Shown: positions 1 through 6,746 of the stretch, in pieces
How the letters are laid out: every line of letters begins with the position of its first letter
How positions within the stretch are numbered: the stretch's first letter is position 1
DNA from: URNF01 sp045531495
Lineage (GTDB): Bacteria > Bacillota > Clostridia > Oscillospirales > Acutalibacteraceae
Assembly (NCBI GenBank): GCA_045531495.1
Contig: JAZSED010000092.1
Location: 1 to 13,587 of the forward strand
Direction: 5' to 3'
DNA length: 13,587 nt
Notes under the pieces: model-generated
The model's database searches: none
What the model was told of the DNA's origin: nothing
Seen by the model: only the letters and a program-made list of their open reading frames with translations
Position numbers and translations under genes: made by a program

Positions 1-100
1 CGTTTTTACGGTGGTGCTGTCGGGTGCCAGCACCGAAACCGTATCGGGAAGCACCGCAAACAGCAGTACGGTAAGTCCCCCGCCGAGCAGACCGTGCAAC
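1..100. repeat. Artefactual direct copy of 185-284 (ylbJ fragment)
   Basis: Bases 1-100 repeat 185-284 at a constant offset of 184 with five mismatches (54/238, 55/239, 76/260, 90/274, 91/275). In the ylbJ frame four are synonymous and the fifth is a Val/Leu change. The copy ends exactly where the adapter begins, and the second copy begins exactly where the adapter ends. It is therefore best read as the short insert of one library molecule from a related strain, not as a chromosomal duplication. Confidence 0.9.
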
Positions 101-184
101 AAGTCGGAGGCCAAGCGGTCTTAGGAAGACAAGAGAGACTAACAACTCCTTGGCTCACAGAACGACATGGCTACGATCCGACTT
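101..184 (+). other. Library adapter with sample barcode (DNBSEQ/MGI), assembly artefact
   Basis: These 84 bases match the MGI/BGI DNBSEQ adapter as I know it: a 32-base left part beginning AAGTCGGAGGCCAAGCGG (101-132), a 10-base barcode GAGAGACTAA (133-142), and a 42-base right part (143-184) beginning CAACTCCTTGGCTC and ending CATGGCTACGATCCGACTT. The left and right parts are the read-through sequences seen in read 1 and, reverse-complemented, in read 2. The element sits between two near-identical 100-base copies of chromosomal sequence, as expected for a short-insert circular library molecule. It is synthetic sequence left in the assembly and has no biological role. Confidence 0.96.
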
Positions 185-1165
185 CGTTTTTACGGTGGTG
201 CTGTCGGGTGCCAGCACCGAAACCGTATCGGGAAGCAGTGCAAACAGCAGTACGGTAAGCCCCCCGCCGAGCAAGCCGTGCAACAAACGGAACAGGAAAA
301 AATCTTTCAGTACCGCGGGGTATTTTTGCAAAACGGAGCGCACCTGACATTGTACCGAAAGCCCGCTAAAGGACAGAAAAAAGCCCACAAGAAACAAAAG
401 AGGTACCGCCGCACCTGCCGCCGCCGTACACCCCGCCGTCACCTCTAAAAGCCCTGCCAGCATCACCGAGCCGCCCGCAACATACGTATCCAGCCATACG
501 CAAAGTCCCGATCCGTCTGCCACCGACAGACACACCGAAAACAGTATCACAAAACCGCTCATACATACCAGCGCCTCGGTCGCCGCCCGCACCGCGGCAG
601 TAAATGCCACCGCAAACGGCAAAGAAGGAGAATGCGCGGTCGACGACAGCGGCAACGGTGCGCGTCTTGCCTCCGTGAAGCCCAATATCCACGCGGCCAA
701 CAGGTGTGCTGACAGCAACACCCACCCCGCGCGGCTGTTGCCGAGCATCGCCTCGCCGACAGCACCCACCGCGAACGCAGGCCCCGCACCCACGCAAAAA
801 TGCATCATCCGTTTTGCCGCGTCCTCCGTAATTTTGCCTTCATCCAACAACTCCTTTACCGACACGGCACCCGCGGGATACCCGCCTGCAAAGGCAAACA
901 ATATCGGTGCAGCGGCGGGGGCGGGCAGGTGAAACAATACGGCTGTCGGGCGTTTGAGAAGCGCTCCCGCCGCCTCCGCCAACCCACTGCGCATACACAC
1001 CCCCACCAAGGTTAAAAACGGCAAAAGAGACGGTATCAACACATTGCCGCAAAGAGAAAGGCCGCGGCAAGCCCCCGTCAGCACAGCTTGCGGATAACGA
1101 AACAGCATTACCGCCGCCACCGCTAGTACCGCCAAGCTTAAGATATTTCTCACCGTTTTTTGCAT
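185..1165 (-). CDS. ylbJ: Sporulation integral membrane protein YlbJ, 3' end missing
   Basis: This is a polytopic membrane protein of the YlbJ family, which is needed for sporulation in Bacillus subtilis; its transport or structural role is not settled. Residues 1-327 are genuine. They begin MQKTVRNILSLAVLAVAAV and contain about eight hydrophobic segments. The family-type stretch with LIPSLLPFLTLVG and FAGGYPAGA lies in the N-terminal third, and a glycine-rich HGLLGGGLTVLLFALLP segment near the end. The reading frame appears to stop at 155, but the last nine residues (KSDRSHVVL) and the stop are encoded by the library adapter, so the real C-terminus lies off this contig. B. subtilis YlbJ is about 400 residues, consistent with the loss of some 70-80. 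The ATG at 1165 is preceded by a GGGGGA-type ribosome site. The gene diverges from yqfC with only 69 bases between the starts. Confidence 0.85.
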
Positions 1166-1234
1166 ACTCGGTCCCCCGTTTCGCTATATATCTATCACAA
1201 AAAACAGATGAATATACCAGAAAGGTGTGGTGGG

Positions 1235-1501
1235 ATGAAAAAGGTCAAGTACGCTTTGCGAAAACGTGTGAACAGCGTTTTATGCCCGTTTCGGTTGGAA
1301 TATTCCGCACAGCAGGCGGTGGTGGAAGGGTGTATACGGGTGCTGTGCTATGACCAAAATCGCATTGTCCTGCAAACCACCGCAGGTACCGTCGGCTTTG
1401 AAGGGGATATGTTGCGGATATGCCGTATGACCGACGGCGCGGCACTGGTACGGGGGTATATTGCTACCGTACACATCGGGGAGGACACGGTATGTGGCTG
1501 A
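1235..1501 (+). CDS. yqfC: Sporulation protein YqfC (YabP/YqfC family)
   Basis: This small protein of 88 residues matches the YabP/YqfC family in length (B. subtilis YqfC is about 93) and in its beta-rich core (residues about 20-80, with LEYSAQQAVVEGCIRVLCY and a G-T-V-G-F-E-G-D-M-L-R-I stretch). YabP/YqfC proteins are made in the mother cell during sporulation; the biochemical role of YqfC is unknown. The ATG at 1235 was chosen because AAAGGTG (1221-1227) sits seven bases upstream and the protein then begins MKKVKYALRKRV. The frame is open upstream to 1160, but that extension has no ribosome site. The last 10 bases overlap yqfD, which indicates translational coupling. The conserved yqfC-yqfD-phoH order supports the call. 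Confidence 0.88.
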   Translation: MKKVKYALRKRVNSVLCPFRLEYSAQQAVVEGCIRVLCYDQNRIVLQTTAGTVGFEGDMLRICRMTDGAALVRGYIATVHIGEDTVCG

Positions 1502-2700
1502 AGCTGTTACGGTTTTTCTATGGGTACGTGCGGTTCACGGCAGAGGGCGGTTTTCCCGAACAGTTTTTGAGCGAGGCAAGCAAGGCGGGACTGCAAATAA
1601 CCGACACCGTGCGGCAGGGCGAGCGGTTCTCCGCCTCCTGTCCCGCAGGGCAATACCGCCTTTTGCGCCCCTTCGCCAAACGCGCGTGTATGCGGCTCAA
1701 AACCACTAAAAAATACGGCTTGTATTTCAAAATGTTTCCGTATCGCAGGCGTATCGGCATTCCTATAGGGTTAGTTCTCGCCGCTGTGCTGCTGTGGGTG
1801 TTATCCGGCAGGATTTGGGTGGTAACCGTACAATCGGAGGTGGCGGTGGATGAAGCACAAATCAAAGCGGCGGTGGCGGACAGCGGCGTGTTTGTCGGGT
1901 GCCGTATCAAGGACGTGAATATGCAGGCCTTGCGCATTGAAGCACTGTCAAAGCTCGAAAATCTTGTATACGTCTCGGTAAATCCGTCGGGCTGTGTGGC
2001 GCGCATAGCGGTCAGCACGCGCATACCCACCCCTTCTGTACAATACACCGACAAAGACTGCTCCAATTTGGTTGCCACACGGGACGGACGGGTGGTCAAA
2101 ACCGATGTTTACAGCGGAAAAGGTACCGTTTCGGTAGGCGACGGGGTTACCGCGGGCACCGTTTTGGTCAACGGCGCGGTGGAAACCGACAAGGGCAATC
2201 TGCTTTTGAGACGGTCTATGGGGCGCATTATCGCGGAAACCACCCACACCCTCTCGGTAACCGTGCCGTTTTCCGAAACGCAATTTTTACCAAGCGGCGA
2301 CCCTGTTTTTCGACCCGCTCTGCGCTTTCTCGGATATGATATACCGTTGTTTTCGCATACACCGCTTGCGGGGCGGTATACTGTAAATACCTATCTGCGT
2401 ATGCCGCACAACGGAGAATTTTTTCTGCCGATAGGCATTGTAGACACCCGTTTTGTGCCGCTCACGGAGACGGTAATCACCCACACAGCCGAACAGGCGG
2501 GCGCTTTGGCGGTAAAGCGGCTGGAAGCGGACATTGCGGCGCTCGCTGAAAGCGGCGTGACGGTAAAAGAGGAAACCGACCGAAAAATTGAACAAACCGT
2601 GCAAGGGTATACACTGACGGTGACCTTGCTGTGCGAGGAAAACATCGCAAAGGAAATTCCCATTAAAATTATCAATGAAACGGTAGACAAAAACGGATAA
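1492..2700 (+). CDS. yqfD: Sporulation protein YqfD
   Basis: A 402-residue protein of the YqfD family, a membrane-anchored sporulation protein. The N-terminal 85 residues (MWLKLLRFFYGYVRFTAEGG onward) form the basic cytoplasmic region typical of the family. One strong membrane segment follows at about residues 86-105 (GIPIGLVLAAVLLWVLSG). After it comes a long extracytoplasmic part with a POTRA-like stretch (about 110-170, V-D-E-A-Q-I-K-A-A-V-A-D-S-G-V-F-V-G) and further beta-rich segments (GDGVTAGTVLVNGAVET). The start at 1492 is fixed by GGGGAGG (1478-1484) seven bases upstream. It lies inside the end of yqfC, so the two genes are probably translated together. The exact molecular function is not known even in B. 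subtilis; mother-cell expression is known for the family and is not shown here. Confidence 0.9.
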   Translation: MWLKLLRFFYGYVRFTAEGGFPEQFLSEASKAGLQITDTVRQGERFSASCPAGQYRLLRPFAKRACMRLKTTKKYGLYFKMFPYRRRIGIPIGLVLAAVLLWVLSGRIWVVTVQSEVAVDEAQIKAAVADSGVFVGCRIKDVNMQALRIEALSKLENLVYVSVNPSGCVARIAVSTRIPTPSVQYTDKDCSNLVATRDGRVVKTDVYSGKGTVSVGDGVTAGTVLVNGAVETDKGNLLLRRSMGRIIAETTHTLSVTVPFSETQFLPSGDPVFRPALRFLGYDIPLFSHTPLAGRYTVNTYLRMPHNGEFFLPIGIVDTRFVPLTETVITHTAEQAGALAVKRLEADIAALAESGVTVKEETDRKIEQTVQGYTLTVTLLCEENIAKEIPIKIINETVDKNG

Positions 2701-2743
2701 AGTTGGTAAAATACAGGTAAGTATATAATAATTGGAGATGTAT

Positions 2744-3733
2744 ATGGTTACTGAACAAATCATTGACATTGACCGTATGGAACAGGCGATTTCCCTTTTC
2801 GGGAGCTTTGACCAAAATATGCGGATGATTGAGCAACACTTCGGTGTGGCTATTGTCAGCCGTGACACCACCATAAAACTCAGCGGTGAGCCCGAAGCGG
2901 TTGCCAAAGCGGCACGGGCGGTGGACGGCCTTTTGCAATTTGTGCGCCGCGGCGAGCAGTTGACCGAACAAAACGTGCGGTACGTTATCACCCTGGTGGA
3001 CGAGGACGCGGAGGAGCGTCTGCCGCAGTTATCAGCGGACAGCTTGTGCGTTACCGCGAAGGGCAAACCCGTCAAAGCAAAAACGTTGGGCCAAAAGCAG
3101 TATGCGGACGCCATTAACAATAACACGGTGGTGCTGGGTGTCGGCCCTGCGGGTACAGGTAAAACCTATTTGGCGGTAGCGTTGGCGGTAAGCGCCTACC
3201 GCGCCAAGCAGGTTGACCGCATTATCCTCACCCGTCCTGCTGTCGAAGCGGGCGAAAAGCTCGGCTTCCTACCCGGTGACCTGCAGGCCAAAATCGACCC
3301 GTATCTGCGCCCGTTATACGACGCGCTGTTTGATATGCTGGGCAGTGAAAACTATCAGAAATATATGGAACGCGGCGACATTGAAATCGCGCCGCTCGCC
3401 TATATGCGCGGCAGAACGTTGGATGACAGCTTTATTATCCTCGACGAGGCGCAAAACACCACTCCCGAGCAGATGAAAATGTTTTTGACCCGCTTAGGCT
3501 TTCGTTCCAAAATGGTGGTAACCGGTGACATCACGCAGATTGACCTGCCCGACGGCAAAAAAAGCGGTCTGAAAGAGGCCATGCGGGTGCTGGACGGCGT
3601 AGAGGACGTCGCTGTTTGTCACTTTACCGAAAAGGACGTTGTCCGACATGAGCTTGTACAACGCATCATCGCCGCGTACGAGAAGTTTGACAAATCCAAG
3701 AAAGAACGCACAAACCCCCGTAACCACAAATGA
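2744..3733 (+). CDS. phoH: PhoH-family ATPase
   Basis: A 329-residue cytoplasmic P-loop ATPase of the PhoH family. A KH-like N-terminal region (about residues 1-90) is followed by the helicase-like ATPase core. Walker A is GPAGTGKT (134-141) and Walker B is FIILDEAQN (230-238), followed by the family-typical VVTGDITQIDLP and R-S-K-M motifs. PhoH proteins are linked to RNA metabolism, often next to the RNase YbeY. The ATG at 2744 is preferred because GGAG (2734-2737) is six bases upstream; a second ATG at 2738 lies almost on that site. The gene is 43 bases after yqfD, matching the yqfC-yqfD-phoH order of many Bacillota. The expected ybeY, yqfF and era genes are absent downstream, where a structured non-coding stretch begins. 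Confidence 0.95.
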   Translation: MVTEQIIDIDRMEQAISLFGSFDQNMRMIEQHFGVAIVSRDTTIKLSGEPEAVAKAARAVDGLLQFVRRGEQLTEQNVRYVITLVDEDAEERLPQLSADSLCVTAKGKPVKAKTLGQKQYADAINNNTVVLGVGPAGTGKTYLAVALAVSAYRAKQVDRIILTRPAVEAGEKLGFLPGDLQAKIDPYLRPLYDALFDMLGSENYQKYMERGDIEIAPLAYMRGRTLDDSFIILDEAQNTTPEQMKMFLTRLGFRSKMVVTGDITQIDLPDGKKSGLKEAMRVLDGVEDVAVCHFTEKDVVRHELVQRIIAAYEKFDKSKKERTNPRNHK

Positions 3734-3781
3734 CGCATGCGAACTCGCCTAAAACGGCGGCTTTGGGGCGCTTTGTGGTTA
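3721..3781 (+). other. Inverted repeat spanning the phoH stop codon
   Basis: TAACCACAAA (3721-3730, the last codons of phoH) pairs perfectly with TTTGTGGTTA (3772-3781). A small CGCC/GGCG hairpin (3746-3749/3756-3759) lies between them. The right arm shares four bases (3778-3781) with the start of the 22-bp repeat, so the outer ends of the two structures compete. No run of T follows, so it does not look like a standard intrinsic terminator. It may mark the 3' end of the phoH transcript or be part of the adjoining element. Confidence 0.45.
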
Positions 3782-3998
3782 GGCTGGCGAGAGTTGAACC
3801 CCTTTACGGTTTCGCTCGCCGCCTTTCCCGCACATAAAATCCGGCGGCAGAAACTCATTAACCTGCAAAACGTAAAATTTTTGTGTGAGACGAAGCCGAC
3901 AAAACGCAGGAATACTCCCGTATTTCAAGTTTTGAGGTGAACTATCACCGGAAGTTTTCTTTTGCAGGCGTAAAGAGTTCAACTCTCGCCAGCCTAAC
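3778..3998. repeat. 221-base element closed by a perfect 22-bp inverted repeat, with nested hairpins
   Basis: The left arm 3778-3799 (GTTAGGCTGGCGAGAGTTG...) is the exact reverse complement of 3977-3998. Inside it, TTTACG (3803-3808) pairs with CGTAAA (3969-3974), and CCTGCAAAA (3862-3870) pairs with TTTTGCAGG (3960-3968). Three local hairpins are also visible: GCCGCC/GGCGGC (3818-3823/3843-3848), AATAC/GTATT (3911-3915/3920-3924) and GGTGA/TCACC (3936-3940/3945-3949). The nesting gives one long closing helix with branches, as in a structured RNA or a miniature inverted-repeat element. I see no target-site duplication and no credible coding frame. This element explains most of the gene-free stretch 3734-4093. 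Its function is unknown. Confidence 0.7.
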
Positions 3999-4093
3999 AA
4001 TGAAGTTTTCGTATGCGTTGTTACTAAGCGACCCTTGCGGCGTTTGGGAGAACAATCAAAAAACGCATAGCGACCGGAGGAGTTTGTTAAAGT

Positions 4094-4822
4094 ATGATAT
4101 ACATAACCGGCGATACGCACGGAGATATAAAGCGGTTTTGTGAGGCGGGTATGGCGGGAGAATCCGCCTGGACCGCGGGGGATACATTGATAATATGCGG
4201 TGATTTCGGCTTTGTGTGGTATGATGAAACCTCTCCCGAACTGAAACGGCAAGGGGACCTCCTGTTGGATATGTTGGCACAAAAACCGTATGAGATTTTG
4301 TTTGTAGACGGCAACCACGAAAACTTTGACCTGTTGTATGCCTATCCGGAAATTGAACGGTACGGCGGTACGGTACATCAAATACGCAAAAACATATTTC
4401 ATTTGCAGCGTGGTCGCATATATACCATTGAAAATAAAACCTTCTTTACCTTTGGTGGTGCATATTCCATTGATAAGGCAAGTCGTATGGGTTTGCCGAA
4501 AGCATGGTGGCCGCAGGAGCTGCCGAGCGGGGAGGAATACGACCGCGGTTTAGCCACGTTGAAGGCGGTGGATTTTTCGGTGGACTACATCGTGAGCCAC
4601 ACCGCGCCGAATACGGCACTTGAAATGTTACGGTACACCTTGCCCCCGCGCGAGAGGGACTCTTTTTGGCTGGACCCGCACGATATGGAGCTGAGAAGCT
4701 ATCTCGATATGATTTGGCATAACGCACGCTTCAAAAGGTGGTATTTCGGACATTGGCATATAGATTGCCACTTGACCGAAAAGGCACGGGCACTGCTTTT
4801 TGACCTTGAAAGGATTGAATAG
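4094..4822 (+). CDS. Calcineurin-like metallophosphoesterase
   Basis: A 242-residue soluble metal-dependent phosphoesterase. All the signature blocks are present in order: GDTHGD (6-11), GDFG (36-39), GNHE (73-76), SHT (168-170) and GHWH (219-222). These supply the Asp, His and Asn ligands of the two-metal centre, so it should be catalytically competent. The substrate cannot be read from the sequence. The family includes protein phosphatases, nucleases and cyclic-nucleotide phosphodiesterases. The start is the ATG at 4094, with GGAGGAG (4076-4082) eleven bases upstream. It is the first gene of a tight three-gene operon; its stop overlaps the ribosome site of the next gene. I see no convincing promoter in the leader, which contains an 8-bp inverted repeat (4012-4019/4062-4069), so read-through from phoH is possible. 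Confidence 0.92.
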   Translation: MIYITGDTHGDIKRFCEAGMAGESAWTAGDTLIICGDFGFVWYDETSPELKRQGDLLLDMLAQKPYEILFVDGNHENFDLLYAYPEIERYGGTVHQIRKNIFHLQRGRIYTIENKTFFTFGGAYSIDKASRMGLPKAWWPQELPSGEEYDRGLATLKAVDFSVDYIVSHTAPNTALEMLRYTLPPRERDSFWLDPHDMELRSYLDMIWHNARFKRWYFGHWHIDCHLTEKARALLFDLERIE

Positions 4823-4833
4823 GAGTTTTCACT

Positions 4834-5532
4834 ATGTTGGATAAGCGATATGAGTTTCATACCATGCAAAAGGATGCATCAAATATGCAAGCGGTAGATA
4901 TGTGCAGGCAGATGTGTGAAAATGCGGCGGATACAGGGCTTCTTTGGGTGTACGGCCCGACAGGCTGCGGCAAAACGCACCTGCTGAAGGCCGCAAAAAA
5001 CACACTGCTGTGCAGTGAGCAGAAACGGTCGGTGGTGTATGCGAGTGCCAAAGAACTCACCGAAGTGTTGGTGGATTTTATCGGCGGCGGCACCGACATC
5101 TGGGTGCGGCTGCGACAGGTGGATTTTTTGCTGATTGATAATGCGGAGTACCTTTTGGGACGTACGCAAACACAGCTTACCTTTGCAGAAATGATAACCA
5201 AAATGTGTGCGAACGGGAAGTGTGTAGTGTTGGCATCGCTGTGCTCTCCGCAACGCTTGGAAACGTTGCGACAGGCATTGTCAGAGTGGGACGGTGCGTT
5301 TACAGAGGCAGAAATACAGCCGCCGAGCAAGGACACAAAAGCAAAAATTGCACGTACCTTTTTACAAAGGCATTTGTTTGATTTTCCTCAAGAAATATTG
5401 GATGTGTTGATTGACGGTGCGGGTAATATACTGCAATTGAACGGCGCTTTAAATTCTGCGTGGCTGTATACCCGCGCGGGCGGTCGTATAGATGAGCAGT
5501 GGCTGCAGACGTGTATACGAAATTTTTGGTGA
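4834..5532 (+). CDS. DnaA domain III-like AAA+ protein without the DNA-binding domain
   Basis: A 232-residue AAA+ protein that follows DnaA domain III along its whole length. RYEFHT near the start resembles the domain III entry, Walker A is GPTGCGKT (41-48) followed by HLLKA, and Walker B is LLIDN (99-103). A sensor 1-like strand is VVLASLCSP (131-139), and the sensor 2 helix is NILQLNGAL (198-206). DnaA proper has DNV/IRELEGAL there, so the sensor 2 arginine is replaced by Leu200. The second Walker B acidic residue is Asn103, and the arginine-finger (box VII) segment has no clear equivalent arginine. Domain IV (DNA binding) and domain I are absent, as in Hda. I infer nucleotide binding with weak or no hydrolysis. 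AGGAG (4821-4825) overlaps the stop of the upstream gene. The GyrB-like gene starts 10 bases after this one ends. Confidence 0.82.
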   Translation: MLDKRYEFHTMQKDASNMQAVDMCRQMCENAADTGLLWVYGPTGCGKTHLLKAAKNTLLCSEQKRSVVYASAKELTEVLVDFIGGGTDIWVRLRQVDFLLIDNAEYLLGRTQTQLTFAEMITKMCANGKCVVLASLCSPQRLETLRQALSEWDGAFTEAEIQPPSKDTKAKIARTFLQRHLFDFPQEILDVLIDGAGNILQLNGALNSAWLYTRAGGRIDEQWLQTCIRNFW

Positions 5533-5541
5533 GGTGTGACA

Positions 5542-6708
5542 ATGGCAAATGATGGGATTGTAACGCTGAAGGGCGCAGATAGGGTGCGTAAGCGCCTTGC
5601 GGTGTTTTTCGGCTCGGATGGCGTGAACGGCGCTTTGGCGACGGTGAAGATACTGTTGGATATACTGACGACGGAGGCGTTTTTGGGATATTGTCAGCAT
5701 ATTTCTTTAACGATACAAAAAGACGGCTCTTTGCACCTATACGGGCAAAACCGCGGCTTTATCATTGATGAAACGGTAGTGGACGGAAAACCCGTTTGGT
5801 ATTATGATTTTTGTGATTTTGGGATGGTGCCGACGCTTACGGAAGACTATATGTTTTCCTTGGGCTTTGGGAAAAAACACAGCGAGTTTTTCGGCGAAAC
5901 GGATGCGGCACCGTCGTATTATCAGGATGCGGAACATAGCTTTCATTTGACCGCAGTGCAATGTGCATCTGCGTTTATGCGGGTATATGCGGTGCGCGAT
6001 GGCATCAAAAAATCGCATTCGTTCCAAAAAGGCGTGTGCGTTGGGGAGGTGACGGCGGAAACCGCTGACGAGCCGAGCAGCACCTGCTTTGTGTTTCAAC
6101 CGGATGCTGAGGTTTTTGCCGATACGCACATACCTGTCAAGGCGTTGGAGGGGTTGCTGGAAGAAAAAGCCATCACCGTCGGCGGTGTTACCTTCACTCT
6201 GACCGACGAGAGAAACGGGTATCATAAAATGATGTGTTTTGCTGACGGCGCGGCAGGGTATGCAAATGAGTTGACGCGTTTTGCCTGTTATGACAAAGCA
6301 ATGGAAGCGATGGGGAAGGATCGCTATAACAGGCGGAACTACGCCGCTTATGCGCGTGTGTTGTTCGGTTTTGCAAAAGAATCGGCGCTGGTGCGGTGTT
6401 TACACAATGGCACGGCGTTGGAATGCGGCGGACATCATCTGGATGCCGTGAAGGAGAAGATTGCTGAAAGGATAAGTTGGTGTTTTGGGGACGATTTGGA
6501 GAAAGAAGACGTTGCGTTTGCACAAATTGCCGACCGCGTGGTGCTGATTATTGAGACATACAGCACCCAGACGAGTTATGAATCTGCCGCATATAAAGCG
6601 ATTACCAACACGATGATACGGGACATGGCGAGCGATTTGATTGATGACGATTTTGCGTGCTATTTGAAGTTTTATAAAGATATGATATTACCGCTTTTGA
6701 AAAGATAA
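5542..6708 (+). CDS. GyrB N-terminal half homologue (GyrB43-like) with degraded ATP site
   Basis: A 389-residue protein that aligns by eye with the ATPase and transducer domains of GyrB/ParE and stops where that fragment ends (about 393 residues in E. coli). Matching landmarks are GADRVRKRLAVFFGS (11-25) for the G-x-x-x-VRKRPGMYIGS block, TEAFLGYC (44-51) for DEALAGYC, NRGFIID (70-76) for GRGIPVD, VFQPDAEVFADT for TFKPDPEIFxET, LTDER, a GGHH block for GGTH, and QTS (343-345) for QTK. By this alignment the catalytic Glu is Ile37, the Mg-binding Asn is Ile41, the adenine-binding Asp is Gly68, the QTK Lys is Ser345, and the glycine-rich lid is lost. It is probably unable to hydrolyse ATP. The TOPRIM domain is absent, and a terminator follows directly, so this is not a contig truncation. 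GAGGTG (5531-5536) precedes the ATG at 5542. Confidence 0.82.
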   Translation: MANDGIVTLKGADRVRKRLAVFFGSDGVNGALATVKILLDILTTEAFLGYCQHISLTIQKDGSLHLYGQNRGFIIDETVVDGKPVWYYDFCDFGMVPTLTEDYMFSLGFGKKHSEFFGETDAAPSYYQDAEHSFHLTAVQCASAFMRVYAVRDGIKKSHSFQKGVCVGEVTAETADEPSSTCFVFQPDAEVFADTHIPVKALEGLLEEKAITVGGVTFTLTDERNGYHKMMCFADGAAGYANELTRFACYDKAMEAMGKDRYNRRNYAAYARVLFGFAKESALVRCLHNGTALECGGHHLDAVKEKIAERISWCFGDDLEKEDVAFAQIADRVVLIIETYSTQTSYESAAYKAITNTMIRDMASDLIDDDFACYLKFYKDMILPLLKR

Positions 6709-6744
6709 AAAACGGCTGTGCACCGATTGGTGCGCAGCCGTTTT
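6709..6744. terminator. Strong bidirectional intrinsic terminator
   Basis: A 16-bp stem (6709-6724 with 6729-6744, one G-U type pair) encloses the loop GATT. The GC-rich core is CGGCTGTGCACC/GGTGCGCAGCCG, with an A-run on the left and a T-run on the right, so it can terminate in both directions. It lies one base after the stop of the GyrB-like gene and just beyond the stop of the convergent manganese catalase gene, so it serves both. Confidence 0.93.
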
Positions 6745-6746
6745 GT

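Noticed and set aside
1..286. Direct repeat as an IS element, att site or tandem duplication
   Set aside because: The spacer between the copies is exactly a sequencing adapter with barcode, and copy boundaries coincide with adapter boundaries, so the repeat is a library artefact.
150..448. Plus-strand frames near the window start (150-347, 167-448)
   Set aside because: They start inside the adapter and run antisense to ylbJ. Their composition is low-complexity basic, with no family resemblance.
1518..3126. Minus-strand frames opposite yqfD and phoH (1518-2099, 2287-3126)
   Set aside because: Both run antisense to clearly recognised genes and lack family features or ribosome sites.
3977..3998. 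A tRNA gene or tRNA-type attachment site at the right arm
   Set aside because: GTTCAAC resembles a T-loop and the arm could mimic an acceptor, but the T-stem pairs only three bases and no D-arm or anticodon arm can be formed.
3737..4402. Small frames across the structured element on both strands (e.g. 3737-3940, 3779-4402)
   Set aside because: The LGWRELN peptide appears on both strands only because the arms are inverted copies. The frames have no ribosome sites, and the minus-strand frame also runs antisense to the phosphoesterase gene.
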